A program made the translations under genes and the position numbers. Below are positions 8,154 through 16,016 of a DNA stretch of 36,962 nt, piece by piece (within the stretch, counting starts at the first letter, position 1; each line of letters begins with the position of its first letter). Location: positions 1-36,962 of the forward strand of contig JAKEGK010000283.1 of assembly GCA_022627515.1 (NCBI GenBank). Direction: 5' to 3'. The stretch is from Gammaproteobacteria bacterium. Its GTDB lineage: Bacteria; Pseudomonadota; Gammaproteobacteria; SZUA-152. The notes under the pieces are model-generated. The model was not told the origin of the DNA and did not search any database. It saw nothing but the letters and a program-made list of their open reading frames with translations.

Positions 8154-8800
8154 CACGGCCTATTCCCATGATTGATGATTTAGCCTTGGATTATGTGACT
8201 TGGGCGCGGCAACGTACACTGCAACGCACTCTCTCTATGCCGGTCCCGGGATTAGATGGCGATGTGCAGCAAGGTCTTGGACGCTCTTCACACGAAATAG
8301 AAATCGCCGGCGTATTGGTGGGTGAAGATGTAGCGGATCGTTTAAGAGAGTTGCAAGAAAACGCATCATCCGGTGAAGAAGTGCCGTTCACAGCGGATAT
8401 CGCTACCGCGCTGGAAATGGAAAACGTCATTGTTGTCGCGGCTGAATTCGAGGAACACGCCGGCCGCCCCGGATATTATGACTATCACATGTTACTGCGG
8501 GAATCCCCACCACTGCCCGAGCCTGCGGAGTTATCACCCTTTGGTGGCTTAGATGGATTCGATCTGGGATTTGACACCGATATTCTTGGCGATATTACCG
8601 ATATGGCGGGCGACCTTCAGGGCGCATTGGAAGCGGTAACGGATGTACTCGGTGACCTGGAAGCACTCGCAGGTCTTGCTGGGTTATCCTTGGGTAATCC
8701 TCTTACACCTGTGCAGGAAGAAGCGGAGGGATTAGGCACCTCCGGCGGTGATGCGGCGGGCACTGCAGGCAACTTAACCAATTTATTGGAGGGTGGTTAA
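8150..8800 (+). CDS. Baseplate/tube-initiator-like protein
   Basis: The protein has 216 residues. The part from about 45 to 115 (HEIEIAGVLVGEDVADRLRE, ALEMENVIVVAAEFEE, YYDYHMLLRES) is a small alpha/beta domain like those at the N-terminus of Mu-type DNA-circularisation/baseplate proteins and other proteins that join tube to hub. The remaining 100 residues are helical, rich in Asp, Leu and Gly (DILGDITDMAGDLQGALEA). The gene sits between the tube-side genes and the hub, overlaps the previous gene by four bases, and ends just before the hub start. The role as a hub-proximal tube ring is inferred from position and pattern. Confidence 0.5.
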   Translation: MTRPIPMIDDLALDYVTWARQRTLQRTLSMPVPGLDGDVQQGLGRSSHEIEIAGVLVGEDVADRLRELQENASSGEEVPFTADIATALEMENVIVVAAEFEEHAGRPGYYDYHMLLRESPPLPEPAELSPFGGLDGFDLGFDTDILGDITDMAGDLQGALEAVTDVLGDLEALAGLAGLSLGNPLTPVQEEAEGLGTSGGDAAGTAGNLTNLLEGG

Positions 8801-9814
8801 ATGTTGGATGTCACTCTCTCTCTTACTGTAGGTAACTTTCTTTACGACCAACACATTGTCGCCATGCGCTTGCGGCGCACGCAACTATCGGCCCTGGATC
8901 GTTTGGAAATATTGTTCCCCGCCAGCGTTACTTTTGAAGCGGAGCCGGGTGAAGATTGCAGTCTGGAGATTGATGGTGGTGATGGCGCAGCTACGGTTTT
9001 CACCGGGCAGCTAACACAAGTACAACACTCTTTGTCCGGTCTACACATTGAAGCGCACAACGGCGGCTTGGCCTTGGCCCGTTACCGGCCGAGTATGACA
9101 CTCGAACAGCAAACTATTGGCGACATTATCAATAGCTTATGTTCCGATGCGGATATCGATGTAGCAAGCAATATCGATGGCGCGACATTGGCGCTGTATG
9201 TCGCAGACGGCCGGGCGACCGCGGCACAGGAAATCGCGCGCTTAGCCTTATTGGCAGGTGCCGCGTGCGCATTTGATGGTGACGGTAGCCTGCATATCAG
9301 CGAAGACGGTGGACCGGGCGGCGAGTTGGCGCTGCACTTTGGGCGTGAACTGTTAGCAGGAGAAATATGCAGCGCTCTGGCCAATGAAAACATATTAACC
9401 GTTGTCGGTGAAGGCGCGGATGCAGCGTCTTCTGACCAAGGACGATGGATTATCACTGACTTTTTGAAAGGTAGTGGCAGTCCACCCGGCTTCAACGGAC
9501 GTACCATTGCACAACCGGAGTTACGCACCACAGACGACACGGAATTCGCGGCAGCCGCTTTCACGCATCGGCGTGCGGCGGGAGAAGCACAAGTACGTTT
9601 GCGCACGTGGTTACATCCGCAGTTGCAACCAGGTATGCGAATGGAATTTGCCGACATGCCGGATCATCTGCCATTGCAAGAATGCCGCATTCGTCAAGTG
9701 ATTTCCACCTTATCGCCTTTCGCCGGCGCCAGCACCGAAGTCTGGGCCAGCGGACAAGTGGGGGGTGCGTCCGCATTTGGAGATTTGTTGGGTGCTATAG
9801 GAGGATTGTTATGA
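8801..9814 (+). CDS. Baseplate hub protein, gpD/gp27-like
   Basis: The 337-residue protein starts with a beta-barrel segment (LDRLEILFPASVTFEAEPGE, VFTGQLTQVQHSLSG) and continues with features of phage late control protein D and the VgrG N-terminal part: the short helix TIGDIINSLCSDADID, then a mixed domain ending near QECRIRQVISTLSPFAG. In contractile tails this trimer forms the adaptor between the sixfold tube and the threefold spike. It is followed at once by the spike gene, the order expected for a split gp27-gp5 pair. The ribosome site GGAGGGTGG lies directly before the ATG, and the stop overlaps the next start (ATGA). The C-terminal tail is glycine-rich. Confidence 0.8.
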   Translation: MLDVTLSLTVGNFLYDQHIVAMRLRRTQLSALDRLEILFPASVTFEAEPGEDCSLEIDGGDGAATVFTGQLTQVQHSLSGLHIEAHNGGLALARYRPSMTLEQQTIGDIINSLCSDADIDVASNIDGATLALYVADGRATAAQEIARLALLAGAACAFDGDGSLHISEDGGPGGELALHFGRELLAGEICSALANENILTVVGEGADAASSDQGRWIITDFLKGSGSPPGFNGRTIAQPELRTTDDTEFAAAAFTHRRAAGEAQVRLRTWLHPQLQPGMRMEFADMPDHLPLQECRIRQVISTLSPFAGASTEVWASGQVGGASAFGDLLGAIGGLL

Positions 9815-10494
9815 GCCGTGTAGTTGAGGTGTTGCAAGCCATTGCACGGCATGAAGCGGATCAACATCCCTATTGTGAATTGGGGGTGGTGACATCCAAC
9901 TTCGACGATGATGACGGCAACGATAGCCACAGTGTCAGCGTGACACTGAAAGATTCAGGGCTGGCCATTAATCGCATACCACTAGCAAGCACAATAAGTG
10001 GCGTGGCGGCGCTGCCGCGGCAAGGCGATGTGGTATTGGTGCTCATGCCACGCGGTGATCTGTCATCGGCAATTGCGATTGGGCAAGTATATACGGATGA
10101 ACGCAGGCCTCCGCGATTCACGCGCGACGAAGCCGCGCTGATTTGGCCGGGTGATGCCGAAGATCCGGAAAAAGAGGCAGTGGATATTCGCGTGTTATCT
10201 GACGGTTCGAAACGTTCTTTTACCGTAACACTGGGCGGTGACAAGGATGCGAGCATGAGTGTCAGTGACGGCAGCATTGAGTTTACCGCGGGTGGCGTGC
10301 AATTGCAGATAAGTCATTCATCCGATTCCGATGGTACTGTCAATGTAACGGCGGGCGGAACCAAAATAACGCTGGCGCAAGACGGCGATTTAAGTATTGA
10401 AGCGGCGGGTACCTTAAAACTAAAAGCGCCGACTATCAAAATCGAAGGCGATACCGAAGTGAAAATCAACGGACAAACGGTGGGTATTAACTAA
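9811..10494 (+). CDS. Baseplate spike protein, gpV/gp5 C-terminal-like
   Basis: ATG at 9811 after GAGGA (9801-9805) is the start, giving 227 residues. Residues about 15-100 form an OB-fold (CELGVVTSNFDDDDGNDSHS, LPRQGDVVLVLMPRGDLSSA, AIGQVYTDERRPP). The C-terminal half has repeated short beta strands (SIEFTAGGVQLQISHSS, TVNVTAGGTKITLA, TIKIEGDTEVKINGQ) as in the triple-stranded beta-helix of gpV, gp5 and VgrG spikes. It would form the membrane-piercing needle, capped by the PAAR-like tip encoded next. Start overlaps the hub stop, and its stop overlaps the next ATG (TAATG). Confidence 0.88.
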   Translation: MSRVVEVLQAIARHEADQHPYCELGVVTSNFDDDDGNDSHSVSVTLKDSGLAINRIPLASTISGVAALPRQGDVVLVLMPRGDLSSAIAIGQVYTDERRPPRFTRDEAALIWPGDAEDPEKEAVDIRVLSDGSKRSFTVTLGGDKDASMSVSDGSIEFTAGGVQLQISHSSDSDGTVNVTAGGTKITLAQDGDLSIEAAGTLKLKAPTIKIEGDTEVKINGQTVGIN

Positions 10495-10895
10495 TGGGAA
10501 ATCCAGTTGCGCGTCAAGGGGATCAAGTAGTGGCAGTCGATACACATATTGTGATGGTGCCCACCGCCGGTGGTCCGGTGCCAACGCCCTTACCGCATCC
10601 ATTTACCGGGCAGTTGGATGGCGCTTTATCCAGCAGCGTGAAAGCCAATGGTAAGGCCGTCGCAACGGTCGACAGTACGGCAAGTAATCAACCATCGCAT
10701 ATTCCCACACCGCCGGGCGTTTCATTTCAGAAACCACCGGCGAACAAAGGAACCGTTATGATGGGAAGTGCCACGGTGAAAGTGCAAGGCAAAATGGTAG
10801 CGCGTGCCACAGATACCGTGAAAACCTGCAATGATCCCGCCGATGCACCGGTAGGACAAATAATTGCGGTGGGTACGGTGCTCATAGGAGGTTAA
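10494..10895 (+). CDS. PAAR-like spike tip protein
   Basis: The protein has 133 residues. It opens with MGNPVARQGDQVVAVDTH and includes PHPFTGQLDGALSSSVKANG, VMMGSATVKVQGKMVARA and TDTVKTCND, the pattern of PAAR/DUF4150-type caps. His18, His60 and Cys114 are candidate metal ligands. The cap sharpens the spike and can carry effectors in related systems. No extension domain is fused here, so any toxin would have to bind it or travel in the tube. It lies between spike and gp25-like genes, overlaps the spike stop, and ends before GGAGG, which serves the next gene. Confidence 0.85.
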   Translation: MGNPVARQGDQVVAVDTHIVMVPTAGGPVPTPLPHPFTGQLDGALSSSVKANGKAVATVDSTASNQPSHIPTPPGVSFQKPPANKGTVMMGSATVKVQGKMVARATDTVKTCNDPADAPVGQIIAVGTVLIGG

Positions 10896-10897
10896 AC

Positions 10898-11356
10898 ATG
10901 GCCGCAGAGATGGAACATTTGGGCAAGGACTTATTAGTAACACCGTTTTTCGCCGCCGATGAGTGGGACACCCTGGATTTAACCCAGCATCCTGCCGGTA
11001 ATGTCTACCGAGATGAACCCACTGATTTGGCCGCGGCGCGTGGCGTGGAAAACATACAGCAGGCGTTAATACTGCGTTTATTGACACCGTTGGGCAGTCT
11101 TAAGGACCTGGGGCATGCCGGCTATGGGAGCCGCTTGCATGAGTTGATCGGAGAAGAAAACGTAACCGCGGCGCAGCTCCGCGCGCGCGCTTATGTTATT
11201 CAAGCCATCGCTCAGGAAAAGCGCGTGGCGGAAATTTTATCCTTGGACATTGCGCCCACCACGCCCGATGCACCGGATCGCTTGCGCATTCTTGCCCGTA
11301 TTTTAGTGGCCGGCAGTGGTGATCCCGTTGCGCTAGGGTTGGAGATAGGTTTATGA
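10898..11356 (+). CDS. Baseplate wedge protein, GPW/gp25-like
   Basis: A 152-residue protein, the normal size for the family. The conserved core is clear: VENIQQALILRLLTPLGSLK, followed by GHAGYGSRLHELIGE and later AQLRARAYVIQAIAQEKRV and LSLDIAP. GPW/gp25 proteins form the inner wedge of the baseplate and begin sheath assembly. GGAGG sits seven bases before the ATG. The stop overlaps the next start by four bases (ATGA), which suggests coupled translation with the gpJ-like wedge. Confidence 0.92.
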   Translation: MAAEMEHLGKDLLVTPFFAADEWDTLDLTQHPAGNVYRDEPTDLAAARGVENIQQALILRLLTPLGSLKDLGHAGYGSRLHELIGEENVTAAQLRARAYVIQAIAQEKRVAEILSLDIAPTTPDAPDRLRILARILVAGSGDPVALGLEIGL

Positions 11357-13080
11357 ATTTTTCTGACCGCACCTATCCCGATATTGTTCGTGACTTACTT
11401 ACCGTGCTCACCGGCGGTACAATCGCGGAGACACACACCATTGGTGCGTCAGTACCCGATCTTATTCATCTAGATAATCGCCCGGTGCGCCGCATTAGCC
11501 ACTTGCAGGGCCAAATTCGACTGGGCGAAGAACTCATTGACTACCGTTTCAGCGAAAGAGATTTCGAATTGATCGGCACAGAAGAGAATCCCGCGGATCT
11601 GGTCGCCATTCGTTTTCGCGATCGTGCACAAAAACCCGCACCGCAAACCACGTTGACGGTTAATTACTATCCCGATCGCTTAAAACCTACACCGATTACG
11701 GATATTAACGTGGGCAGCGTAGGACGCACGTTAATAGAAACGTTATCGCGAGAAATCGCAACTCAATACCAGCAACTGCAGATGGTGTATGAGTCCGCCT
11801 TTGTGGAAACCGCCACCGGCAGCTCTTTGGATAAAGTTGTCGCGTTAGTGGATACACGCCGTTTAAAAGCGGGTCATTCTGTTGGCAAAGTGCGATTTTC
11901 ACGGCGCACGGGTTCGCCCGGCAGTGTCTTTATTCCAATATCCACTGCCGTGAGCGATGGAGAAGGTAACCGCTACTTAACCAGTCAAGAAGCCACATTG
12001 TTGCCCAATCAAGCCACCGTGGAAGTGTGGGCGCATGGACAATATGCGCGTACCAAGCCTGTGGATGCCGGTAAGCTTACAGTATTGGAGCGCGCCATCG
12101 CTGGCATAGACCGCGTCGTGAATGATGAGCCCACGTTTCGTTCCACTGAAGATGAAACTGACGCACAACTGGCGGCGCGTGCACGGCGTGCCATTCACGC
12201 TACTGGCAAAGGCACACGCGACGCCATACGTTACGGCTTGGAGGGCTTACCGTTTGTATCCGCTGCGACGATCACGGAATATCCGGATCCCAATGCGCCG
12301 GTGCCCGGCATGATACGCGTTGATATCGCATTGACTGAAGATAACGACTTTAATCGCCGCGTTGCCGACCAACGCATAAATGAACTGCGTCCCGCGGGTA
12401 TTTATATTGATCGGCAGTGGGCGGGTCGCGTGGTGTTAGGTTTTCATGTCGATCTGGTGTTGGCCGGCTCGTCACTGCCAACCTCGCAAGTGGCCGACAT
12501 CAAAGACGGTATTACAACACGCTTAAGTACCCATGTTAAAAGCCTTGGGCCAAACGGAACACTGCGGCGAACACGTGTGGTTGCATTGACATTACAAGAT
12601 GACAATATCGTTGATGCCACGATATCAGTAAGCGCCGATGGCGCAACTGTTAGTGAAGAAACCTGGACGTTACCCACCGGCAAAACGGCGAGTTTGGACA
12701 GCGCAGCGCCAGTGACCTTTGGTACGGTGCAATTCGACGAGGCTGCCGCCGACGGTCAATTCGTGTTAGTACAGGTGGACGCGGATATTAAGGTCACGGA
12801 TTTGTCAGTGAGTGTTGATAGTCTGAAATCGCCGATAACCAACGCCTTACAGGGATTACTATCCACGTTGCAGCCTGGGGCGGCAATTACTTTTGACCAA
12901 ATCGCGACAGCAATACGCAATGATGAACAGTTTGTGATGGTGCGTGGTGAAAGCGTGATTGTGTTTGATCAGGAAAGCGGTGGTTTTACTGAGTTACGCG
13001 ATAATGATCCCGCATTTACCTTACCGCCTAACAGCACCCTCGTGGTTCGCGCTGTACGCGTTGAGGAGTCAACACAATGA
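11353..13080 (+). CDS. Baseplate wedge protein, gpJ/gp6-like
   Basis: The 575-residue protein shows the baseplate J pattern: DVGRT-like GSVGRTLIETLSREIATQY, then QLQMVYESAFVETATGSSLD near residues 135-160, and TRDAIRYGLEGLPFVSAATI near 290-310. In the contractile tail it forms the wedge dimer that links hub to sheath start and changes shape on firing. The N-terminal 110 residues and the C-terminal 150 residues are extra beta-rich parts, giving a longer protein than P2 gpJ. It overlaps both the gp25-like gene before it and the gpI-like gene after it by four bases. Confidence 0.9.
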   Translation: MNFSDRTYPDIVRDLLTVLTGGTIAETHTIGASVPDLIHLDNRPVRRISHLQGQIRLGEELIDYRFSERDFELIGTEENPADLVAIRFRDRAQKPAPQTTLTVNYYPDRLKPTPITDINVGSVGRTLIETLSREIATQYQQLQMVYESAFVETATGSSLDKVVALVDTRRLKAGHSVGKVRFSRRTGSPGSVFIPISTAVSDGEGNRYLTSQEATLLPNQATVEVWAHGQYARTKPVDAGKLTVLERAIAGIDRVVNDEPTFRSTEDETDAQLAARARRAIHATGKGTRDAIRYGLEGLPFVSAATITEYPDPNAPVPGMIRVDIALTEDNDFNRRVADQRINELRPAGIYIDRQWAGRVVLGFHVDLVLAGSSLPTSQVADIKDGITTRLSTHVKSLGPNGTLRRTRVVALTLQDDNIVDATISVSADGATVSEETWTLPTGKTASLDSAAPVTFGTVQFDEAAADGQFVLVQVDADIKVTDLSVSVDSLKSPITNALQGLLSTLQPGAAITFDQIATAIRNDEQFVMVRGESVIVFDQESGGFTELRDNDPAFTLPPNSTLVVRAVRVEESTQ

Positions 13081-14405
13081 ACAGGCTGGATGCATGTTTG
13101 CAACGTTTTCCGCCAATTTATAACATCGATCCGGGCTCATTGCTGCATCAAGTCATGGCATTGTTCACAACCAGCATGGCCGCCTACGACGAAGATATGA
13201 ACCGCGTGCAGCGTGCTCATTGGATTGATACGGCTTTTGATCATGATGACATTGTCAAGTTAGGTGCGTTATTTGATATTCCAGCCGCGTCCTGGGAGCC
13301 GGATCATCTTTACCGCGCGCGCTTAAAAGCAACCATTGCGGCCCGGTTACGTGGTGCGGTCACGCGCGATGTTTTGGAGTTTGTACTGGTGCGCATTATT
13401 GATGGTGCACAGCAAGCGCTGGGTACGCGCTATTTTGATTTACCAGCTACAACCGGTACCGGGCGTTCTGTTTTTCACACCGGTCCTACAGAAAAGCCAA
13501 TGACGCCGGCGTTTATCGAATATCCCAAGCAACGGCGCCGCAGTGAAACCCTCATCAATAATAGAGGCCTGTTGCGTTCACTGGGCAAGTTCACACTAAA
13601 CAATAAGGGATTGCACCCAGTGCCTTTACAAGGTGTGATTCGTGGTGTGACGGGACGCATGACGACGGTACCCGTGTTGGTCAATTTAACCAATGGTCAG
13701 GTCCTGACTTACCTTGGTGATTTACCGTGTGGATATGAATTGCAATTGGGTGTTGATGACAACGGCGAATTTACAGCCAATGTCAATGACAAGGATATGC
13801 GTGATCGCCTGTATACAGGTGAAGGTTTTGTACCGGGTGAATCCTTCACACCAATAATACCTGATCCAGAACCGCAACCCCTGATGCTGGAAAGAGGAGA
13901 GAATCAACTCTGGTATTTCCCTTTGGCTGTATTTGACGAAAAGATACTCGGTGCCGGTGTTTATGGTATGCCCGCGGTGGATTTGCAGCACGGCCGTTAT
14001 GCGGAACGGGACAATGAACAGAGTGGGACATTGTTTGATAAATCCCTGTTTGAACAACCTTACGGTGTATCCCTGGATTTGTGGTGGGATGAAGATGTGC
14101 CCGCCCGGTTTGTATTTGAAATTCCTACGGGTGTTGTGCGTAGAGATGCCCAGGTTGATAGCGATTTGGACGCGGACCGCGTGCGTTTATTTGCCTTGCT
14201 GCAGCAAACGGTGAATTTATTGCGCGCTGCAGGGGTTGATGGCCGCGTGGAACCGCGCGCTTTAAGTGATTCTCAGGAAATGAATGACCGTGTACGCATA
14301 CTCGATCCGACGTTGATCAGCGATGAAATGAGAATGGAAAGCCGGCTCAGCGGCTTGTCGGCGTTGTTTGACAGCAGCGCATTGGACGGTTCACGTTTTG
14401 GTTAG
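13077..14405 (+). CDS. Baseplate wedge/tail protein, gpI/gp7-like
   Basis: The 442-residue protein starts with a gpI-like domain: FPPIYNIDPGSLLHQVMALF, YDEDMNRVQRAHWIDTAFD, and DIVKLGALFDIPAASWEP, then YRARLKATIAARLRGAVTRD. These are features of the phage P2 gpI family and eCIS equivalents, which complete the baseplate wedge and hold the fibres. The part after residue 150 is mostly beta-rich and less conserved, ending with helices. It follows gpJ, the canonical order. It ends in TAG, followed by GGAG for the next gene. Confidence 0.78.
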   Translation: MNRLDACLQRFPPIYNIDPGSLLHQVMALFTTSMAAYDEDMNRVQRAHWIDTAFDHDDIVKLGALFDIPAASWEPDHLYRARLKATIAARLRGAVTRDVLEFVLVRIIDGAQQALGTRYFDLPATTGTGRSVFHTGPTEKPMTPAFIEYPKQRRRSETLINNRGLLRSLGKFTLNNKGLHPVPLQGVIRGVTGRMTTVPVLVNLTNGQVLTYLGDLPCGYELQLGVDDNGEFTANVNDKDMRDRLYTGEGFVPGESFTPIIPDPEPQPLMLERGENQLWYFPLAVFDEKILGAGVYGMPAVDLQHGRYAERDNEQSGTLFDKSLFEQPYGVSLDLWWDEDVPARFVFEIPTGVVRRDAQVDSDLDADRVRLFALLQQTVNLLRAAGVDGRVEPRALSDSQEMNDRVRILDPTLISDEMRMESRLSGLSALFDSSALDGSRFG

Positions 14406-14413
14406 GAGATACC

Positions 14414-14959
14414 GTGAATACGAATAAACGAAACTTAATTGAAGGACGCTTGCACGTAGTGTTGCGCAAGCCGGGTGGCGCTCCAATTATGGAACGACAT
14501 GTATCTAATACGGTCATGCGTTCAGGCGCTGAGTTAGTCGCCGCGTTGTTTCGCGGGGAACTCTCGACACCGATTAACGGCATGGCCGTGGGTATCGACA
14601 ATACGCCGGCAACGCCACCCTATGAGATTACCGCGCTGACAACGACGCATCCGGATGGGTCGCCTGCTATTCAACAAGCGACTGTTGTCATACAACCTGA
14701 AGTCATACGCACCGACGTGCTAACGGACCTATTAAAGGTTCGCGTCACCGTCAGGGCGGTGATTCCCGAGAACCATGCAACCAGCCCGGATGGCAATGAC
14801 CCTCGCGTGATGCTGGGTGAAGCTGCATTAGGTGTGTTGGAAGAAGGCGGCGAAAGCCTCGCGCGTATCTACAATCGCGTGGTGTTTGAACCTATTCCAA
14901 AGACGCCGGATCACGAAGTGGCGTTGTACTGGGAAGTGGATTTTCCCTATGGTCCATGA
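14414..14959 (+). CDS. Small baseplate-associated protein of unknown function
   Basis: The gene uses GTG at 14414 with GGAG (14405-14408) just before it. It encodes 181 residues. An early motif HVSNTVMRSGAELVAALFRG is followed by a compact beta-rich domain with VRVTVRAVIPENHA and LGEAALGVLEEGG, ending VALYWEVDFPYGP. It sits between the gpI-like wedge and the fibres, so a role as fibre bracket or outer baseplate part is reasonable. I do not recognise the family with certainty. The following 95-base gap breaks the tight spacing of the operon. Confidence 0.6.
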   Translation: MNTNKRNLIEGRLHVVLRKPGGAPIMERHVSNTVMRSGAELVAALFRGELSTPINGMAVGIDNTPATPPYEITALTTTHPDGSPAIQQATVVIQPEVIRTDVLTDLLKVRVTVRAVIPENHATSPDGNDPRVMLGEAALGVLEEGGESLARIYNRVVFEPIPKTPDHEVALYWEVDFPYGP

Positions 14960-15013
14960 CATGGCAAAAAAGTCTCGTAGTGTGTGCATCGGCCACCGCA
15001 TGTGACTAAGAAG

Positions 15014-15039
15014 TTTAAGGGCTATAAAATTTAAGGGCT
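15014..15039 (+). repeat. Direct repeat TTTAAGGGCT x2 before the first fibre gene
   Basis: TTTAAGGGCT occurs at 15014-15023 and again at 15030-15039, six bases apart, within the only sizeable gap (14960-15054) in this part of the operon. GGAGG at about 15045-15049 follows as the ribosome site. The repeat may be an operator or a slippage product. Confidence 0.45.
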
Positions 15040-15054
15040 TGATAGGAGGCCAAT

Positions 15055-16014
15055 ATGAGAATGCTGAAAATGCAATTAAATACACCGCCAACCATTACCA
15101 AAGATATGGTGGTAACGTTGACGAATCAGGTCTCTGGCGAACAACGTACCGTCAAACCCTATTTGGACGGATCAATCGCTGTGAACAATCTGGCGGCGGG
15201 TCAATGGCGCGTACAAGCCAAACATCCTAATATGGTATTCGATGTCTTTGACCGTAACGTCCAAGTCTTTCAAGACAGGCCGACGTTTGCTCCCATTAAT
15301 ATCCCAACTAACATATTTGAAAATGTGCCTATCCGTGAAACACCCGAAGCGGACCTTGGGCCGGTGCAGCAACGCCTGGATGAATTGACAAGTGCAGCAG
15401 AAGGCCATACCAACAAAATGGGTGGACAACCCATCTATGCCGATGACTGGAACAACCTGGCGAGCACGGTGAGTGAGGTATCGCGTTCCACACGGGAATT
15501 AACCGATCTGGTTTCACCGGTCGGGCATGATCACCCGGAAATCGTCGAGAAAATAGAAGAGATCCAAGGCAATATTCAGCGCTTTTATGATGCCTTTGGC
15601 GCGGCCATCGCGCAACTGCAACGGCAGATGCAACAGTTGGCATTACAACGCAAAGTTGAAACAGCATTGGAAAAAGTACCAAATGCAACACCCGAAGTAC
15701 GAAAGGAGATGGAAGACAACGCTAAGGAGTTAGCTGACGCATGGCTGGATAATCCGGGCATCTACAGTGCACGTAAGCGGCGCACCGCACAGAAAATTCA
15801 AACGCAGTTGGTTAATTTACTTGCCGAGGCCGATCCAGCGGTGCGTGATGATCCTGATGTGAAAGACTTGAATGAATTTGCTGATGCCATGGCAACAGAG
15901 CCGGCCGTTATAAGCTATGAGCAAGAAGTGGCGCAGCAACAACGTGCAAACAAAAAATCTTCCCGCGGCATTGTATCCGATGCATTAAAAGCGGGTCGTG
16001 TTGGAGATCTGTAA
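15055..16014 (+). CDS. Tail fibre-like protein 1
   Basis: The 319-residue protein begins with a beta-rich domain (VVTLTNQVSGEQRTVKPYLD, WRVQAKHPNMVFDVFDRNVQ). It continues with Asp131-Trp132-Asn133 in IYADDWNNLASTVSEV and an HxH motif (His158-Asp-His160). After this it is helical, with a probable coiled coil at about 163-220 and a basic, Gln-rich end. HxH motifs in trimeric fibres of contractile tails can bind a metal ion on the axis. The same DWN then HxH layout is in the next gene, so the two products are paralogous in this region and probably form two fibre or fibre-holder parts. GGAGG lies just before the ATG. Confidence 0.65.
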   Translation: MRMLKMQLNTPPTITKDMVVTLTNQVSGEQRTVKPYLDGSIAVNNLAAGQWRVQAKHPNMVFDVFDRNVQVFQDRPTFAPINIPTNIFENVPIRETPEADLGPVQQRLDELTSAAEGHTNKMGGQPIYADDWNNLASTVSEVSRSTRELTDLVSPVGHDHPEIVEKIEEIQGNIQRFYDAFGAAIAQLQRQMQQLALQRKVETALEKVPNATPEVRKEMEDNAKELADAWLDNPGIYSARKRRTAQKIQTQLVNLLAEADPAVRDDPDVKDLNEFADAMATEPAVISYEQEVAQQQRANKKSSRGIVSDALKAGRVGDL

Positions 16015-16016
16015 CC